Shown here: positions 36,028 to 45,408 of the stretch, in pieces
How positions within the stretch are numbered: the stretch's first letter is position 1
How the letters are laid out: each line of letters opens with the position of its first letter
Source: Fischerella thermalis PCC 7521
Lineage (GTDB): Bacteria > Cyanobacteriota > Cyanobacteriia > Cyanobacteriales > Nostocaceae
Length of the DNA stretch: 64,000 nt
Direction of reading: 5' to 3'
NCBI RefSeq assembly: GCF_000317225.1
Contig: NZ_AJLL01000023.1
Span: forward strand, 87,546 to 151,545
Made by a program: the position numbers and the translations under genes
Notes under the pieces: model-generated
What the model was told of the DNA's origin: nothing
What the model saw: the letters and a program-made list of their open reading frames with translations, nothing else
The model's database searches: none

Positions 36028-37896
36028 ATGGCTCAGTTCCTGCTTGAAACGGTTTGGTTGGTACCTTTATATGCGTTAATAGGTGGGCTTTTAGCTGTGC
36101 CTTGGTCGCCGGGAATTATTCGGCGTACGGGGCCAAGACCGGCGGGGTATGTCAATTTAATCATGACATTTTTAGCGTTTGTTCACTCTGCTTTAGCATT
36201 TCCTGCTACTTGGAATCAGCCTGCGTATCAAGTATTTATACCTTGGTTGAGCACTGCGGGTTTAAATCTCTCCATTGATTTAGAAATTTCCTCGATTAGT
36301 GTTGGTGCAATGATCGTAGTTTGTGGCTTAAATTTGCTAGCACAGATTTATGCCATTGGCTACATGGAAATGGACTGGGGCTGGGGACGTTTCTATTCTT
36401 TGTTAGGAATGTTTGAAGCGGGATTATGTGCCCTGGCTTTGTGCAACAACCTATTCTTTAGCTATGTAATTCTGGAGATCCTGACTCTCGGAACTTACTT
36501 GCTGGTTGGGTTATGGTTTATCCAACCTTTGGTAGTTACTGGGGCGAGAGATGCGTTCCTAACTAAGCGGGTGGGCGACTTATTCCTGTTGATGGGGGTA
36601 CTGGGACTATGGCCTTTATCGGGAACTTGGAATTATACAGAATTAGCGGAGTGGGCAGCTAGTGCTAATGTAAATCCAACACTAATCACACTGGTTGGTT
36701 TGGCGCTGATTGCAGGGCCAATGGGTAAATGCGCCCAGTTCCCTTTGCATCTGTGGTTGGATGAGGCAATGGAAGGGCCTGTTCCCAGTACAATTTTGCG
36801 TAACTCAGTGGTGGTTGCAAGTGGCGCTTGGGTGTTGATCAAATTGCAACCTGTTTTTAGCTTGTCGCCGATAGTTTCTAGTGCGATGGTTGGTATTGGT
36901 GCAATCACGGCGGTAGGTGCTTCCTTAATTGCGATCGCTCAAGTTGATGTTAAACGCTGTTTGTCTTATTCTGTGAGTGCCTATTTGGGTTTGGTGTTTA
37001 TCGCTGTAGGTACACAGCAAGACGAAGCGGCGCTGTTGTTGGTACTTACCCACGCTTTTAGTGCAGCATTACTGGTGATGAGTACAGGTGCTGTTGTCTG
37101 GAACAGTATCACCCAAAATGTTACTTTGTTGGGTGGACTATGGTCACGTCGTCCAGTTTCCGGCTTAGCTTATATTGTTGGTATTTTGGGTTTAATTGGT
37201 TTTCCACCTCTAGGTAGCTTTTGGGCGTTGTTGAAATTAGCAGATGGACTATGGACAACCAAACCTTGGCTAGTTGCAGTAGTAATAGCAGTCAATGCTT
37301 TGACAGCTTTTAGCTTGACCAGGGAATTCAGTCTCATTTTTGGTGGTAAACCCAAGCAAATGAGTGAGCGATCGCCTGAAGTTGGCTGGCAAATGGTGTT
37401 ACCAATGATGATTTTGATGAGCTTTACTCTTCATTTACCTTTAATTTTGCAAAGCTTATCACTTCTACCTAGTTGGGCTGAATTAAATAAAGATGTTGCA
37501 CTGCTGTTAATTTGGTCAAGTATTTTTGGTTGCAGCATCAGTGCTGTAATTTATCTAGGCAATGTGCCAAAACCAATTCGCCTACCTTGGAAAGGTTTAC
37601 AAGATTTAATTGCCTACGATTTTTACACTCCCAAACTCTATCGGATGAGTATTGTTTTGAGTGTTGACCTCATTTCTAAATTAGCCGACATTGTTGATCG
37701 TTTTGTAGTTGATGGCATTGTTAACTTGGTTGGTTTAGCTTCTATTGGTGGTGGTGAAAGTCTTAAATATAGTACCTCTGGACAAACCCAATTTTATGCC
37801 TTCACTGTCCTGTTAGGAGTAGGTGTTTTAGGAATATTCGTCACTTGGCCCTACTGGGGAAATCAGTTCCTAGACATGATGTTGTTGTCTCGCTAA
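36028..37896 (+). CDS. ndhF3: NDH-1 subunit NdhF3 (CO2-uptake NDH-1MS complex)
   Basis: A 622-residue membrane subunit of the proton-pumping family (NuoL/NdhF), with about 15 helices and the conserved GPMGKCAQFPLHLWLDEAM channel motif with its Lys. With NdhD3 and CupA it forms the inducible NDH-1MS complex on thylakoids, which uses ferredoxin electrons to hydrate CO2 to bicarbonate. Gene order F-D-Cup and the 440-residue CupA-size partner favour the NdhF3 type over NdhF4. The start is ATG 36028, with AGAGGTGA 6 bp upstream; the open frame continues further 5' but without a ribosome-binding site. Two dyads upstream may bind LysR regulators. Confidence 0.87.
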   Translation: MAQFLLETVWLVPLYALIGGLLAVPWSPGIIRRTGPRPAGYVNLIMTFLAFVHSALAFPATWNQPAYQVFIPWLSTAGLNLSIDLEISSISVGAMIVVCGLNLLAQIYAIGYMEMDWGWGRFYSLLGMFEAGLCALALCNNLFFSYVILEILTLGTYLLVGLWFIQPLVVTGARDAFLTKRVGDLFLLMGVLGLWPLSGTWNYTELAEWAASANVNPTLITLVGLALIAGPMGKCAQFPLHLWLDEAMEGPVPSTILRNSVVVASGAWVLIKLQPVFSLSPIVSSAMVGIGAITAVGASLIAIAQVDVKRCLSYSVSAYLGLVFIAVGTQQDEAALLLVLTHAFSAALLVMSTGAVVWNSITQNVTLLGGLWSRRPVSGLAYIVGILGLIGFPPLGSFWALLKLADGLWTTKPWLVAVVIAVNALTAFSLTREFSLIFGGKPKQMSERSPEVGWQMVLPMMILMSFTLHLPLILQSLSLLPSWAELNKDVALLLIWSSIFGCSISAVIYLGNVPKPIRLPWKGLQDLIAYDFYTPKLYRMSIVLSVDLISKLADIVDRFVVDGIVNLVGLASIGGGESLKYSTSGQTQFYAFTVLLGVGVLGIFVTWPYWGNQFLDMMLLSR

Positions 37897-37939
37897 CAGT
37901 GCATTGAAGTTTAACAATATCAATTTACCATTCCAAATT

Positions 37940-39439
37940 ATGCTCAGCGTTTTAATTTGGCTCCCGATTTTTGCGGCTGCTGTCATCGCATTATTACCTG
38001 GAAATATTTCTGCTAATCGTGTGCGTTTAGGAGCATTGTTTGCTTCTGGAATAGTACTGTTGTGGAATCTTTTTCTCTTACTCAAATTTGATATCAACAA
38101 TCCAGGGATGCAGTTACAAGAGTATCTCCCCTGGAATGAAACCCTTGGTTTAAGCTATCAGCTTGGGGTAGATGGACTTTCGATTTTGCTGCTGATTTTA
38201 AATAGTTTGCTCACCTGGATTGCTATTTACAGCAGTAGTCAGCAAACAGAACGTCCCCGGCTTTTCTACTCTCTAGTTTTGTTAGTGAGTGGTGGAGTCG
38301 CAGGCGCATTTTTAGCAGAGAATTTACTACTATTCTTCCTGTTCTACGAACTAGAATTAATACCCTTTTATCTGCTAATTAGCATTTGGGGTGGTCAAAG
38401 ACGGGCTTATGCTGGTATTAAGTTCCTGATTTATACTGCTGTTTCCGGCGCGTTAATTCTGGCTACCTTTTTGGGTGTTGTCTGGGTAACAGGTTCCTCT
38501 AGCTTTAACTATGATGCCCTTTCTACTCAGACTTTATCAGCAACACTGCAAATCGTTCTGTTGGTAGGAATCATACTAGGCTTTGGAATTAAAATCCCCT
38601 TGGTTCCTTTACATACCTGGTTGCCAGATGCATACGTTGAAGCTTCCGCGCCTATTGCCATTCTGCTTGGTGGTGTGCTGGCGAAGTTAGGCACCTATGG
38701 AATTTTACGGTTTGGGATGGCGTTGTTTCCCGATGCTTGGAGTACTCTCGCACCAAGTTTGGCAATTTGGGGTGCAATTAGTGCCATGTATGGAGCAGTA
38801 ACAGCGATCGCTCAAAAAGACATCAAGCGCATGGTGGCATACAGTTCCATCGGTCACATGGGTTACATTCTCCTGGCTGCTGCTGCTAGTACTCCCCTTG
38901 CTCTTGTTGGTGCTGTTGCCCAAATGGTCAGCCACGGTATTATCCTAGCCATTCTCTTCCACCTAGTCGGAGTTGTAGAAGCCAAGGTGGGAACCCGGGA
39001 GTTGGATGTCCTCAATGGCTTAATGAATCCTATACGCGGTTTACCCCTAACCAGCGCCTTATTAGTTTTAGGCGGTATGGCTAGCGCGGGTATTCCTGGA
39101 ATGACAGGATTTATCTCTGAATTTATCGTTTTCCAAGGTAGTTTCTCTGTATTCCCCCTACCTACCCTATTATGTGTAGTCGCCACTGGCTTAACCGCCG
39201 TTTACTTTGTCATCCTTCTCAACCGTACTTGTTTTGGTAAACTCGACAACGACCTTGCCTATTACCCACGAGTCCTGTGGCACGAAAAAATGCCTGCCCT
39301 AGTTTTGGCAGCCTTAATTTTGTTCTTAGGAGTACAACCCACTTGGTTGGTGCGTTGGGCTGAACCAACAACAACAGCAATGGTTGCAACCATTCCTCCC
39401 ATCGAAAAAGCAGTGACTCAGCAAGTAGCCCTGAAATAA
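37940..39439 (+). CDS. ndhD3: NDH-1 subunit NdhD3 (CO2-uptake NDH-1MS complex)
   Basis: A 499-residue NuoM/NdhD-type antiporter-like subunit with about 14 helices. Conserved blocks: FFLFYELELIPFYLLISIWG (helix with the key Glu), GIKIPLVPLHTWLPDAYVEA and KRMVAYSSIGHMGYILL. It is 43 bp downstream of ndhF3 and 10 bp upstream of cupA, clearly one operon. ATG 37940 (MLSVLIWLPIFAA) gives the usual NdhD N-terminus; a TTG at 37904 in frame is an alternative with no better ribosome-binding site. Confidence 0.88.
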   Translation: MLSVLIWLPIFAAAVIALLPGNISANRVRLGALFASGIVLLWNLFLLLKFDINNPGMQLQEYLPWNETLGLSYQLGVDGLSILLLILNSLLTWIAIYSSSQQTERPRLFYSLVLLVSGGVAGAFLAENLLLFFLFYELELIPFYLLISIWGGQRRAYAGIKFLIYTAVSGALILATFLGVVWVTGSSSFNYDALSTQTLSATLQIVLLVGIILGFGIKIPLVPLHTWLPDAYVEASAPIAILLGGVLAKLGTYGILRFGMALFPDAWSTLAPSLAIWGAISAMYGAVTAIAQKDIKRMVAYSSIGHMGYILLAAAASTPLALVGAVAQMVSHGIILAILFHLVGVVEAKVGTRELDVLNGLMNPIRGLPLTSALLVLGGMASAGIPGMTGFISEFIVFQGSFSVFPLPTLLCVVATGLTAVYFVILLNRTCFGKLDNDLAYYPRVLWHEKMPALVLAALILFLGVQPTWLVRWAEPTTTAMVATIPPIEKAVTQQVALK

Positions 39440-39449
39440 AGAACTAAAA

Positions 39450-40772
39450 ATGGTAAAAGCACTAGATAAACCTACAACTAAATTACCGCCTTCTACTCAT
39501 GAATTTGCAGAAATAATTCACCGTTTAGAAGCTGGCGGTTCAATGTTACCGGATACGCCAGAAAATTTGATGCAAATTATCGGCATCTATAAGGCTTATG
39601 CAGTGCCGATGGATTTCTACTGGCGTGACTTACTTTATATTGCCGAACAAGTTTTTTTAGATCCCTTTCCCTTCTTTAAATACTTCATTTCTCAGGAGTA
39701 CTTAGAGCGGCATAATCATTATGCTGGTGACGATGCTGATTTGCGAATTTGGCGCGGTGAAGCAACAGCCCATCCAGAACTTTTGGCATTTATGGAAAAG
39801 GGTGAAACCTTTAAAATGCCAAAATTGCTTCATCATTGGTTTCATGACCGCATAAATATGGAATTTGCCGAAGAGTGTATGCGGGCAATGCTTTGGCATC
39901 GTCATATGTACGCACCAGTAAATCAATTTGATGCCTATCTCGACAGTGAAGAGTACAAAGCCAATGCCGATCGTGCTATTAAGGCTTACTTCCAAGGCAA
40001 CCCTGTAATGTTAGGACTCTATAAACTGTTTCCAGATATGTTTTTGGAACAGTGCCGCCAAATGTCTTATTATGCCAACCTGGGCTTGTTCTGGGAAGTC
40101 ATGGCTCCAGTTTTCTTTGAAATGTCGGACATCTATGATGAAGGGGGATTTAAAGGCGTCCCCGATGCCATGAATTTTTTGGTCAATGGAATTTTTGCGA
40201 TCGCAGGTCGTCCCATTTACCATCATGTTTATATTCGGGGAGAATGTTACGAAATTATCCCTAAATCTAAGGGCTTTACCTGGCTTTATGAGGCAGCATT
40301 ACCTTATGTAGAAGCTGTTTTCTATCGTACTTCTCCTTTCCGAGGTACAAAATCTTACAATGCCCAAGCCAGACAAATCCCTGATAAGCAAGAAGATTTC
40401 CACTACGGTATTTTATATGCCGATGTATTTCCTGTGGGGACTGCGGGCATTCCACCAACACTTTTAATGCAAGATATGTTGCATTTCTTACCCCAATATC
40501 TTGTGGATTATTACAAACAACACTGTCGTGGTGAGGACGATATGTTGATTCAGTTGGGAATTAGTTTCCAACGGTCAATGTACAACGTTACTTCTGCGGT
40601 AATTCAAGCTTTACGGACTGCACTCTTATATCCATTAGATGATCCAAATCCCAAACACTTACAAGCAAATCGAGAATTTTTTGAAGCACAATTAAATCGT
40701 TTTTGTCGCCCTGAATATGGTATGCGTGATGCTGCGCGTTTACGGCAAATTCAACGACAGGATTACAGATAA
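39450..40772 (+). CDS. cupA: CO2 hydration protein CupA (ChpY)
   Basis: 440 residues, the usual size of CupA. The family blocks are intact: STHEFAEIIHRLEAGGSMLP, YAGDDADLRIWRGEATAHPE, KLLHHWFHDRINMEFAEECM and GIFAIAGRPIYHHVYI, with many His and Glu residues able to coordinate the zinc used for CO2 hydration. CupA docks on NdhF3/NdhD3 and works as a vectorial carbonic anhydrase. CupS, often the fourth gene of such operons, is not found downstream here. The closely related CupB is usually shorter, so I prefer CupA. Confidence 0.88.
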   Translation: MVKALDKPTTKLPPSTHEFAEIIHRLEAGGSMLPDTPENLMQIIGIYKAYAVPMDFYWRDLLYIAEQVFLDPFPFFKYFISQEYLERHNHYAGDDADLRIWRGEATAHPELLAFMEKGETFKMPKLLHHWFHDRINMEFAEECMRAMLWHRHMYAPVNQFDAYLDSEEYKANADRAIKAYFQGNPVMLGLYKLFPDMFLEQCRQMSYYANLGLFWEVMAPVFFEMSDIYDEGGFKGVPDAMNFLVNGIFAIAGRPIYHHVYIRGECYEIIPKSKGFTWLYEAALPYVEAVFYRTSPFRGTKSYNAQARQIPDKQEDFHYGILYADVFPVGTAGIPPTLLMQDMLHFLPQYLVDYYKQHCRGEDDMLIQLGISFQRSMYNVTSAVIQALRTALLYPLDDPNPKHLQANREFFEAQLNRFCRPEYGMRDAARLRQIQRQDYR

Positions 40773-40862
40773 ATCCTGAGTCATTAATATCCCCAAATTC
40801 TTAGATAACCCGGCGATATCGGCTGTAGAATTCTCACTAATCATATAGGATTTTACATAAAT

Positions 40863-40890
40863 CCCCCTTAAGCAAGGGGGCTTTATTTTA
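40863..40890 (+). terminator. Factor-independent terminator of the ndhF3-ndhD3-cupA operon
   Basis: CCCCCTT (40863-40869) pairs perfectly with AAGGGGG (40874-40880) around a 4-base AAGC loop, followed by CTTTATTTTA. It is about 90 bp past cupA. Confidence 0.7.
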
Positions 40891-41100
40891 AATGTCAAAA
40901 TAAAACCTCCTTATTGGAGGCGTTGTGTTACCTCCACCCTTGAGAGTTTGTGACAAAGTTTTAGAAGGGTAGCAAATAATTGTTACTAATGCGAAGTCAT
41001 CCCTAAGGCTGCTGGAGTAATCTTAGACATTACTTAATGCCTCCAAGCCATTGACCATAATATCCTCATTTTATAGCAGACTAAAAAGCAAGGAATTTTC

Positions 41101-41157
41101 TTAGTGCCTTAGTGTCTTAGTGGTTCAAGATGTATTTTTTATCACCAAGACACTAAA
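41101..41157. repeat. Palindromic CACTAAGACAC repeat, copy 4
   Basis: TTAGTGCCTTAGTGTCTTAG with TGG on the left faces a shortened right arm CACCAAGACACTAA. Same family as 28719-28786. Confidence 0.7.
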
Positions 41158-41253
41158 AATTTTCGTGCGATCAACCAGGGACTAGGGGTGAGGTAAGAGA
41201 AATAACAGATAATATAAAAAGCGCTTCATAGTTCTTAAAAATTTTCTAACACA

Positions 41254-42762
41254 ATGGCAAGAGATTTACGGGAATTTATCAAACTTCTGGAACAAAAAGG
41301 ACAACTACAGCGAATTACAGCGCCAGTAGATCCAGATTTAGAAATTGCGGAAATTTCCAACCGCATGTTACAAAAGGGCGGCCCAGCGTTATTGTTTGAA
41401 AATGTCAAAGGTTCATCTATACCTGTAGCGATTAATCTGATGGGGACGGTAGAAAGGATATGCTGGGCGATGAATATGCAGCATCCCCAGGAGTTGGAAG
41501 AATTGGGGAAAAAATTGGCGATGCTACAACAACCCAAGCCGCCCAAAAAGATTTCCCAAGCGATTGATTTTGGTAAAGTGCTGTTTGACGTACTTAAGGC
41601 GAAACCAGGAAGAGATTTTTTCCCTGCTTGTCAGCAAGTGGTGCTGCAAGGGGAAGATTTGGATTTGAATAAGTTACCTTTAATACGTCCTTATCCAGCT
41701 GATGCTGGGAAGATCATTACTCTGGGATTGGTGATTACCAAGGATTGCGAAACGGGTATACCCAATGTTGGCGTGTATCGCTTACAACTACAATCTCACA
41801 ACTCAATGACCGTTCACTGGTTATCGGTGCGGGGTGGGGCGAGACATTTACGCAAAGCAGCCGAACGTGGGAAGAAATTAGAAATCGCGATCGCACTCGG
41901 TGTTGATCCTCTAATTATCATGGCAGCAGCCACACCAATTCCGGTAGATTTATCTGAATGGTTGTTTGCTGGACTTTACGGTGGTTCTGGTGTGCAGTTG
42001 GCAAAGTGTAAAACTGTAGATTTGGAAGTTCCCGCCGATTCGGAAATAGTCTTAGAAGGGACGATTACTCCAGGGGAAGTTTTACCAGACGGGCCTTTTG
42101 GCGATCACATGGGTTATTACGGCGGTGTAGAAGATTCGCCCTTGATTCGCTTCCAGTGTATGACACATCGTAAAAACCCAATTTATTTAACTACATTTAG
42201 TGGACGTCCACCCAAAGAAGAAGCGATGATGGCGATCGCTCTTAATCGGATTTATACTCCGATTCTGCGCCAACAAGTTGCGGAAATAGTCGATTTCTTC
42301 TTGCCAATGGAAGCTTTGAGTTACAAAGCAGCCATTATATCTATAGATAAAGCCTATCCTGGGCAAGCACGACGGGCAGCATTGGCGTTTTGGAGTGCGT
42401 TACCACAGTTTACTTACACCAAATTTGTGATTGTGGTGGATAAAAATATCAATATTAGAGATCCGCGTCAAGTCGTGTGGGCAATTAGTTCTAAAGTAGA
42501 TCCCACACGGGATGTATTTATTCTACCCAATACACCCTTTGACAGCTTGGATTTTGCCAGTGAAAAAATAGGTTTGGGCGGACGCATGGGTATTGATGCT
42601 ACCACAAAGATACCACCAGAAACCGAACACGAATGGGGCGCACCCTTGGAATCAGATCCAGAAATAGCGGCGATGGTGGAAAGGCGCTGGGCGGAGTATG
42701 GTTTAGCAGATTTGCAACTGGGAGAAGTTGATCCGAATTTATTTGGTTACGATTTGAGGTAA
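41254..42762 (+). CDS. ubiD: UbiD-family prenylated-FMN decarboxylase
   Basis: 502 residues. UbiD enzymes decarboxylate 4-hydroxy-3-polyprenylbenzoate using prenylated FMN made by UbiX; in cyanobacteria this step feeds plastoquinone synthesis. Family features include MARDLREFIKLLEQKGQLQR, PNVGVYRLQLQS, the GGSGVQLAKCKT block, EGTITPGEVLPDGPFGDHMG with the catalytic Glu-Arg-Glu region nearby, and the KIGLGGRMGIDATTKIPPE tail. It is single, and is followed at once by a perfect palindrome. Confidence 0.93.
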   Translation: MARDLREFIKLLEQKGQLQRITAPVDPDLEIAEISNRMLQKGGPALLFENVKGSSIPVAINLMGTVERICWAMNMQHPQELEELGKKLAMLQQPKPPKKISQAIDFGKVLFDVLKAKPGRDFFPACQQVVLQGEDLDLNKLPLIRPYPADAGKIITLGLVITKDCETGIPNVGVYRLQLQSHNSMTVHWLSVRGGARHLRKAAERGKKLEIAIALGVDPLIIMAAATPIPVDLSEWLFAGLYGGSGVQLAKCKTVDLEVPADSEIVLEGTITPGEVLPDGPFGDHMGYYGGVEDSPLIRFQCMTHRKNPIYLTTFSGRPPKEEAMMAIALNRIYTPILRQQVAEIVDFFLPMEALSYKAAIISIDKAYPGQARRAALAFWSALPQFTYTKFVIVVDKNINIRDPRQVVWAISSKVDPTRDVFILPNTPFDSLDFASEKIGLGGRMGIDATTKIPPETEHEWGAPLESDPEIAAMVERRWAEYGLADLQLGEVDPNLFGYDLR

Positions 42763-42769
42763 AAATTAT

Positions 42770-42793
42770 GACACCAGCAATATTGCTGGTGTC
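42770..42793. terminator. Perfect 24-bp palindrome after ubiD
   Basis: GACACCAGCAATATTGCTGGTGTC is self-complementary over its full length and starts 8 bp after the ubiD stop. It ends about 20 bp before the next start codon. It is a likely transcript end for ubiD, though the following bases are A-rich, not T-rich on this strand. Confidence 0.5.
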
Positions 42794-42813
42794 TAAAAAT
42801 CGGAGAAACAAGC

Positions 42814-43041
42814 GTGAACAATCAAGCAGGAAAGTTAGCGATCGCCTTAGCATTTAGTACTATTATCGTACTTGTTAATACTGGCATAGCCAATCATCAT
42901 GTGTTAGCCCAATTACCCAAGCAACAAAAATGTGATATTTATGCCTACGTCACCAGCAAAGATCCACAAGGTTTAAATGTACGGAGTGGTGCAAGTCCTA
43001 CCTACAAAATTTTGGGGAAAATAGTACTAATGAAACAGTAA
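42814..43041 (+). CDS. Exported SH3-like (SH3b) protein, probably truncated by frameshift
   Basis: 75 residues: a signal peptide (about 1-32, ending NHHVLAQ) followed by the first half of a bacterial SH3 domain (AYVTSKDPQGLNVRSGASPT, YKILGKI). The frame then ends early. The next reading frame continues as TNETVKIMEKQYSVPGNLES before TAG at 43095, which looks like a worn second half of the domain, so a single indel near 43025 is likely. The start is GTG 42814 with CGGAGAAA upstream. It may be a recently inactivated gene. Confidence 0.55.
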   Translation: MNNQAGKLAIALAFSTIIVLVNTGIANHHVLAQLPKQQKCDIYAYVTSKDPQGLNVRSGASPTYKILGKIVLMKQ

Positions 43042-43111
43042 AGATCATGGAGAAGCAGTACTCAGTACCAGGCAATTTAGAATCATTTAGTCAATAGTCA
43101 ATGGTTATTTG

Positions 43112-43146
43112 TTAGTGGTTAGTGGTTAGTGGTTAGTGGTTAGTGG
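43112..43146 (+). repeat. Heptanucleotide tandem repeat, TTAGTGG x 5
   Basis: Five perfect copies of TTAGTGG. Just downstream (43161-43180) lies GGGAAGCCGCTACGCGTCTA, a small dispersed repeat, then CTCCTCACACTCC simple sequence. Confidence 0.85.
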
Positions 43147-43258
43147 TTGACTCCACCCTTACGGGAAGCCGCTACGCGTCTACACACTCCTCATACTCCT
43201 CACACTCCTCATACTCCCCCCACCTCCCTCCCTACCTCCCACACTCCCCGATCACCAA

Positions 43259-43933
43259 TCACACCACTGAAAGGGGTTCTTTAACCTTGCTTGTGAGTGT
43301 CAAAGGGTCAATTACTTCTAGTTCACCATGTTTGATACTCCAGCAACGGTCCGCGACTGCTAGCATATCCCCGGCATCGTGAGTTACTACCAATAGTGTC
43401 CAATCTTGTTTAAGTTTTGCTAATAAATTGACTAATTGCCGACGCATTGACCAATCCAAGCCGGCGGTAGGTTCATCAAGTAATAATAGGTGTGGTTGAC
43501 GAATTAATTGCACAGCTAGGGCTAAACGTCGCTGCTGACCTCCACTTAAAGCCTGGGGTGATGTAGCCAATGATAAATGCTCTAATCCCACCTCTTGCAA
43601 CGCTTGTTTAACTCTTTGTGTTCCTAACTCTGGATGTCCTAAGCGTAATTCTTCTAAAATCGTACCACCGCAAAAATGCCGTTCGGGAAACTGAAATACT
43701 AAACCCGCTAATTGTTGTAACTCTTCGGCAGTCAGGGTTTGTTCGTGCCAAGCAACAGAGCCGGATGTAGGTTCAGCTAGCCCGGATAAAATTTCGAGTA
43801 GCGTACTTTTTCCAGAACCACTTGGTCCAATAATCAAACCCAACTGCTGGGGTGCCAAATCCAGATTAATTGATTTGAGAATTGCTGTTGGACAAGCTGT
43901 GGGGTGGTAAACTACATTTCTGAGATAGAGCAT
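43259..43933 (-). CDS. ABC transporter ATP-binding protein (CbiO/EcfA-like)
   Basis: A single nucleotide-binding domain of 224 residues: Walker A GPSGSGKST (36-44), Q-loop LVFQFPERHF, signature ALSGGQQRRLALA, Walker B LLLLDEPTAGLD, and the switch His in VVTHDA. The QFPERHFCGGTILEEL stretch around the Q-loop is typical of ECF/cobalt-type ATPases. No permease or substrate-binding gene is adjacent, so the cargo is unknown. The C-terminal 25 residues have no domain. Confidence 0.88.
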   Translation of the reverse strand: MLYLRNVVYHPTACPTAILKSINLDLAPQQLGLIIGPSGSGKSTLLEILSGLAEPTSGSVAWHEQTLTAEELQQLAGLVFQFPERHFCGGTILEELRLGHPELGTQRVKQALQEVGLEHLSLATSPQALSGGQQRRLALAVQLIRQPHLLLLDEPTAGLDWSMRRQLVNLLAKLKQDWTLLVVTHDAGDMLAVADRCWSIKHGELEVIDPLTLTSKVKEPLSVV

Positions 43934-44300
43934 TTGTTAAGACTACCAAAAAGAGTTAGGACATATCTATTAACTACACACGCTCGCATCTGCTAAGTCC
44001 CGAAAAAGTTAACAGGACATTAGCTATGCTTACATAGTAAATATTTAGCAGCTATAAGATATTCTGCTTTTCTTTAAATTCTAAGAGCAACAGAAACGAT
44101 CGCTCCTAATTGTTTTTATTGTGGCAAACTTATTTTGGAACAACAGCTAAAACAAAATATGGGAACCTGCTAACATCAAGGCAGTCAAACTGTATACAAA
44201 GTTTTTTTCGGAAATATCCACTAGTCTTCGTTTATCTTTTGGGATTCTAAGTAATATATAAAACAATTTCAACAGTAATCATTCTGAAGGAAACACAACA
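43934..44300. other. Intergenic region between divergent ABC and TPR genes
   Basis: AT-rich, no gene or clear repeat. It ends with GAAGGAAAC, a ribosome-binding site 8 bp before ATG 44301, and should hold both divergent promoters. Confidence 0.4.
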
Positions 44301-45239
44301 ATGAGTAAATGGTTTCCATCTGTGCAAGCAATTCGATCTGCTAAGCTTGAAACCTTTGTCCAAGTTAGTCTTACAGCGACTTTATTTCTGAATGTATGGG
44401 TTAATCCTTCTGTTGCTGCCGATCCTTTTCGGACAAAAGAAGCACGTAATATAGGTGACAAAACTGAGGCAGCTTTTAAAGCTATTTTCCAACAGGGAGA
44501 CTACAAAGCAGCAGAAGCTTACCTACAACAGGCATTAATCAGCGAACCTAATGAACCTTTAGCCTATGCAATGAAGGCATCGCTAGCATACACCAACAAA
44601 GATTGGACAACACTAGATACTTACAGCAAAAAAACTTTAGAAATAGGACAAAAGTTAATTGCTAGCGACCCCTTGCGTGGTAATATTTACACTGCCGTTG
44701 GTCATTTCTTAGAGGGAGCAGCACTAGTTCGCCGTCAAGGTACTGTTAACGGTGCTACACAGGCATTAAGTAAGTTACAAGAAGTTTACAAGTATTTAGA
44801 TAAAGCACAGGCAATTTCTGCCAACGATCCGGAACTCAATTTACTCAAGGGTTACATGGATTTGATGCTAGCTGTGAATTTGCCTTTTGCCAATCCCCAA
44901 CAGGCAATTGAACGCTTGGACAAAAATGCTGCACCTGAGTACTTAGCGGATCGGGGTATTGCCTATGGGTATCGAGATTTAAAACAGTACAACCAAGCAC
45001 TGGAGTATGTAAATCGGGCTTTAAAGGCGACATCTAATAATCCAGAGGTATATTACCTGAAAGCCCAAATTTTGCGGGGAATGGCAGGAAAAGAGAAAAA
45101 TCAACAACTTTTACAGGAAGCGGTAATAAATTTTGACCAAGCACTAGCGAAGAAATCTCAACTACCAGCAGGTTTAGTAAAACAAATTGAACGTGAACGC
45201 CGCAAAGCTGCACAGGATATTGCTCGCGCTCAAAGATAG
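44301..45239 (+). CDS. Exported TPR-repeat protein
   Basis: 312 residues. A signal-type hydrophobic stretch at about 20-40 precedes VAADPFRTKEAR, consistent with export and cleavage after VAA. The remainder is helical with several TPR units: about 52-85 (EAAFKAIFQQGDYKAAEAYL), 86-119, 170-200, 210-244 and 245-280. It is likely a periplasmic scaffold of unknown partner. A 50-bp palindrome follows the gene. Confidence 0.75.
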   Translation: MSKWFPSVQAIRSAKLETFVQVSLTATLFLNVWVNPSVAADPFRTKEARNIGDKTEAAFKAIFQQGDYKAAEAYLQQALISEPNEPLAYAMKASLAYTNKDWTTLDTYSKKTLEIGQKLIASDPLRGNIYTAVGHFLEGAALVRRQGTVNGATQALSKLQEVYKYLDKAQAISANDPELNLLKGYMDLMLAVNLPFANPQQAIERLDKNAAPEYLADRGIAYGYRDLKQYNQALEYVNRALKATSNNPEVYYLKAQILRGMAGKEKNQQLLQEAVINFDQALAKKSQLPAGLVKQIERERRKAAQDIARAQR

Positions 45240-45268
45240 TGGACTGTGCTATTAATTTTGATTGGTTT

Positions 45269-45318
45269 GTAGTAAGGACTTTAGTCCTTAAAATTTTAAG
45301 CCCTAAAGCGCTTACTAC
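45269..45318. repeat. 50-bp palindrome downstream of the TPR gene
   Basis: GTAGTAAG (45269-45276) and CTTACTAC (45311-45318) bound inner complementary pieces (TTTAG / CTAAA; AAAATTTT centre). It resembles the GTAGTAAGGACTTTAGTCCT dispersed repeats of cyanobacteria and could end the transcript. Confidence 0.6.
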
Positions 45319-45408
45319 GAACTTTTCTCTATCCGAGTTTTCTTGCCTGACTCACCTATAATTTAGTTTGGTAGCTTTGAGTAAGATTCTGTTAAGCAAT
45401 TGTAAGTA

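Larger units (their letters stand above)
40773..41253. other. Intergenic region between cupA and ubiD
   Basis: It contains a strong terminator (40863-40890) and one palindromic CACTAAGACAC repeat (41101-41157). No cupS-like or other gene is readable in the 480 bp. Confidence 0.45.

Noticed and set aside
37904..37939. TTG start for ndhD3
   Set aside because: The ATG at 37940 gives the standard NdhD N-terminus, and the extra 12 residues have no support.
40773..41253. cupS gene expected after cupA
   Set aside because: All frames here are short and broken; the region has only a terminator and a palindromic repeat.
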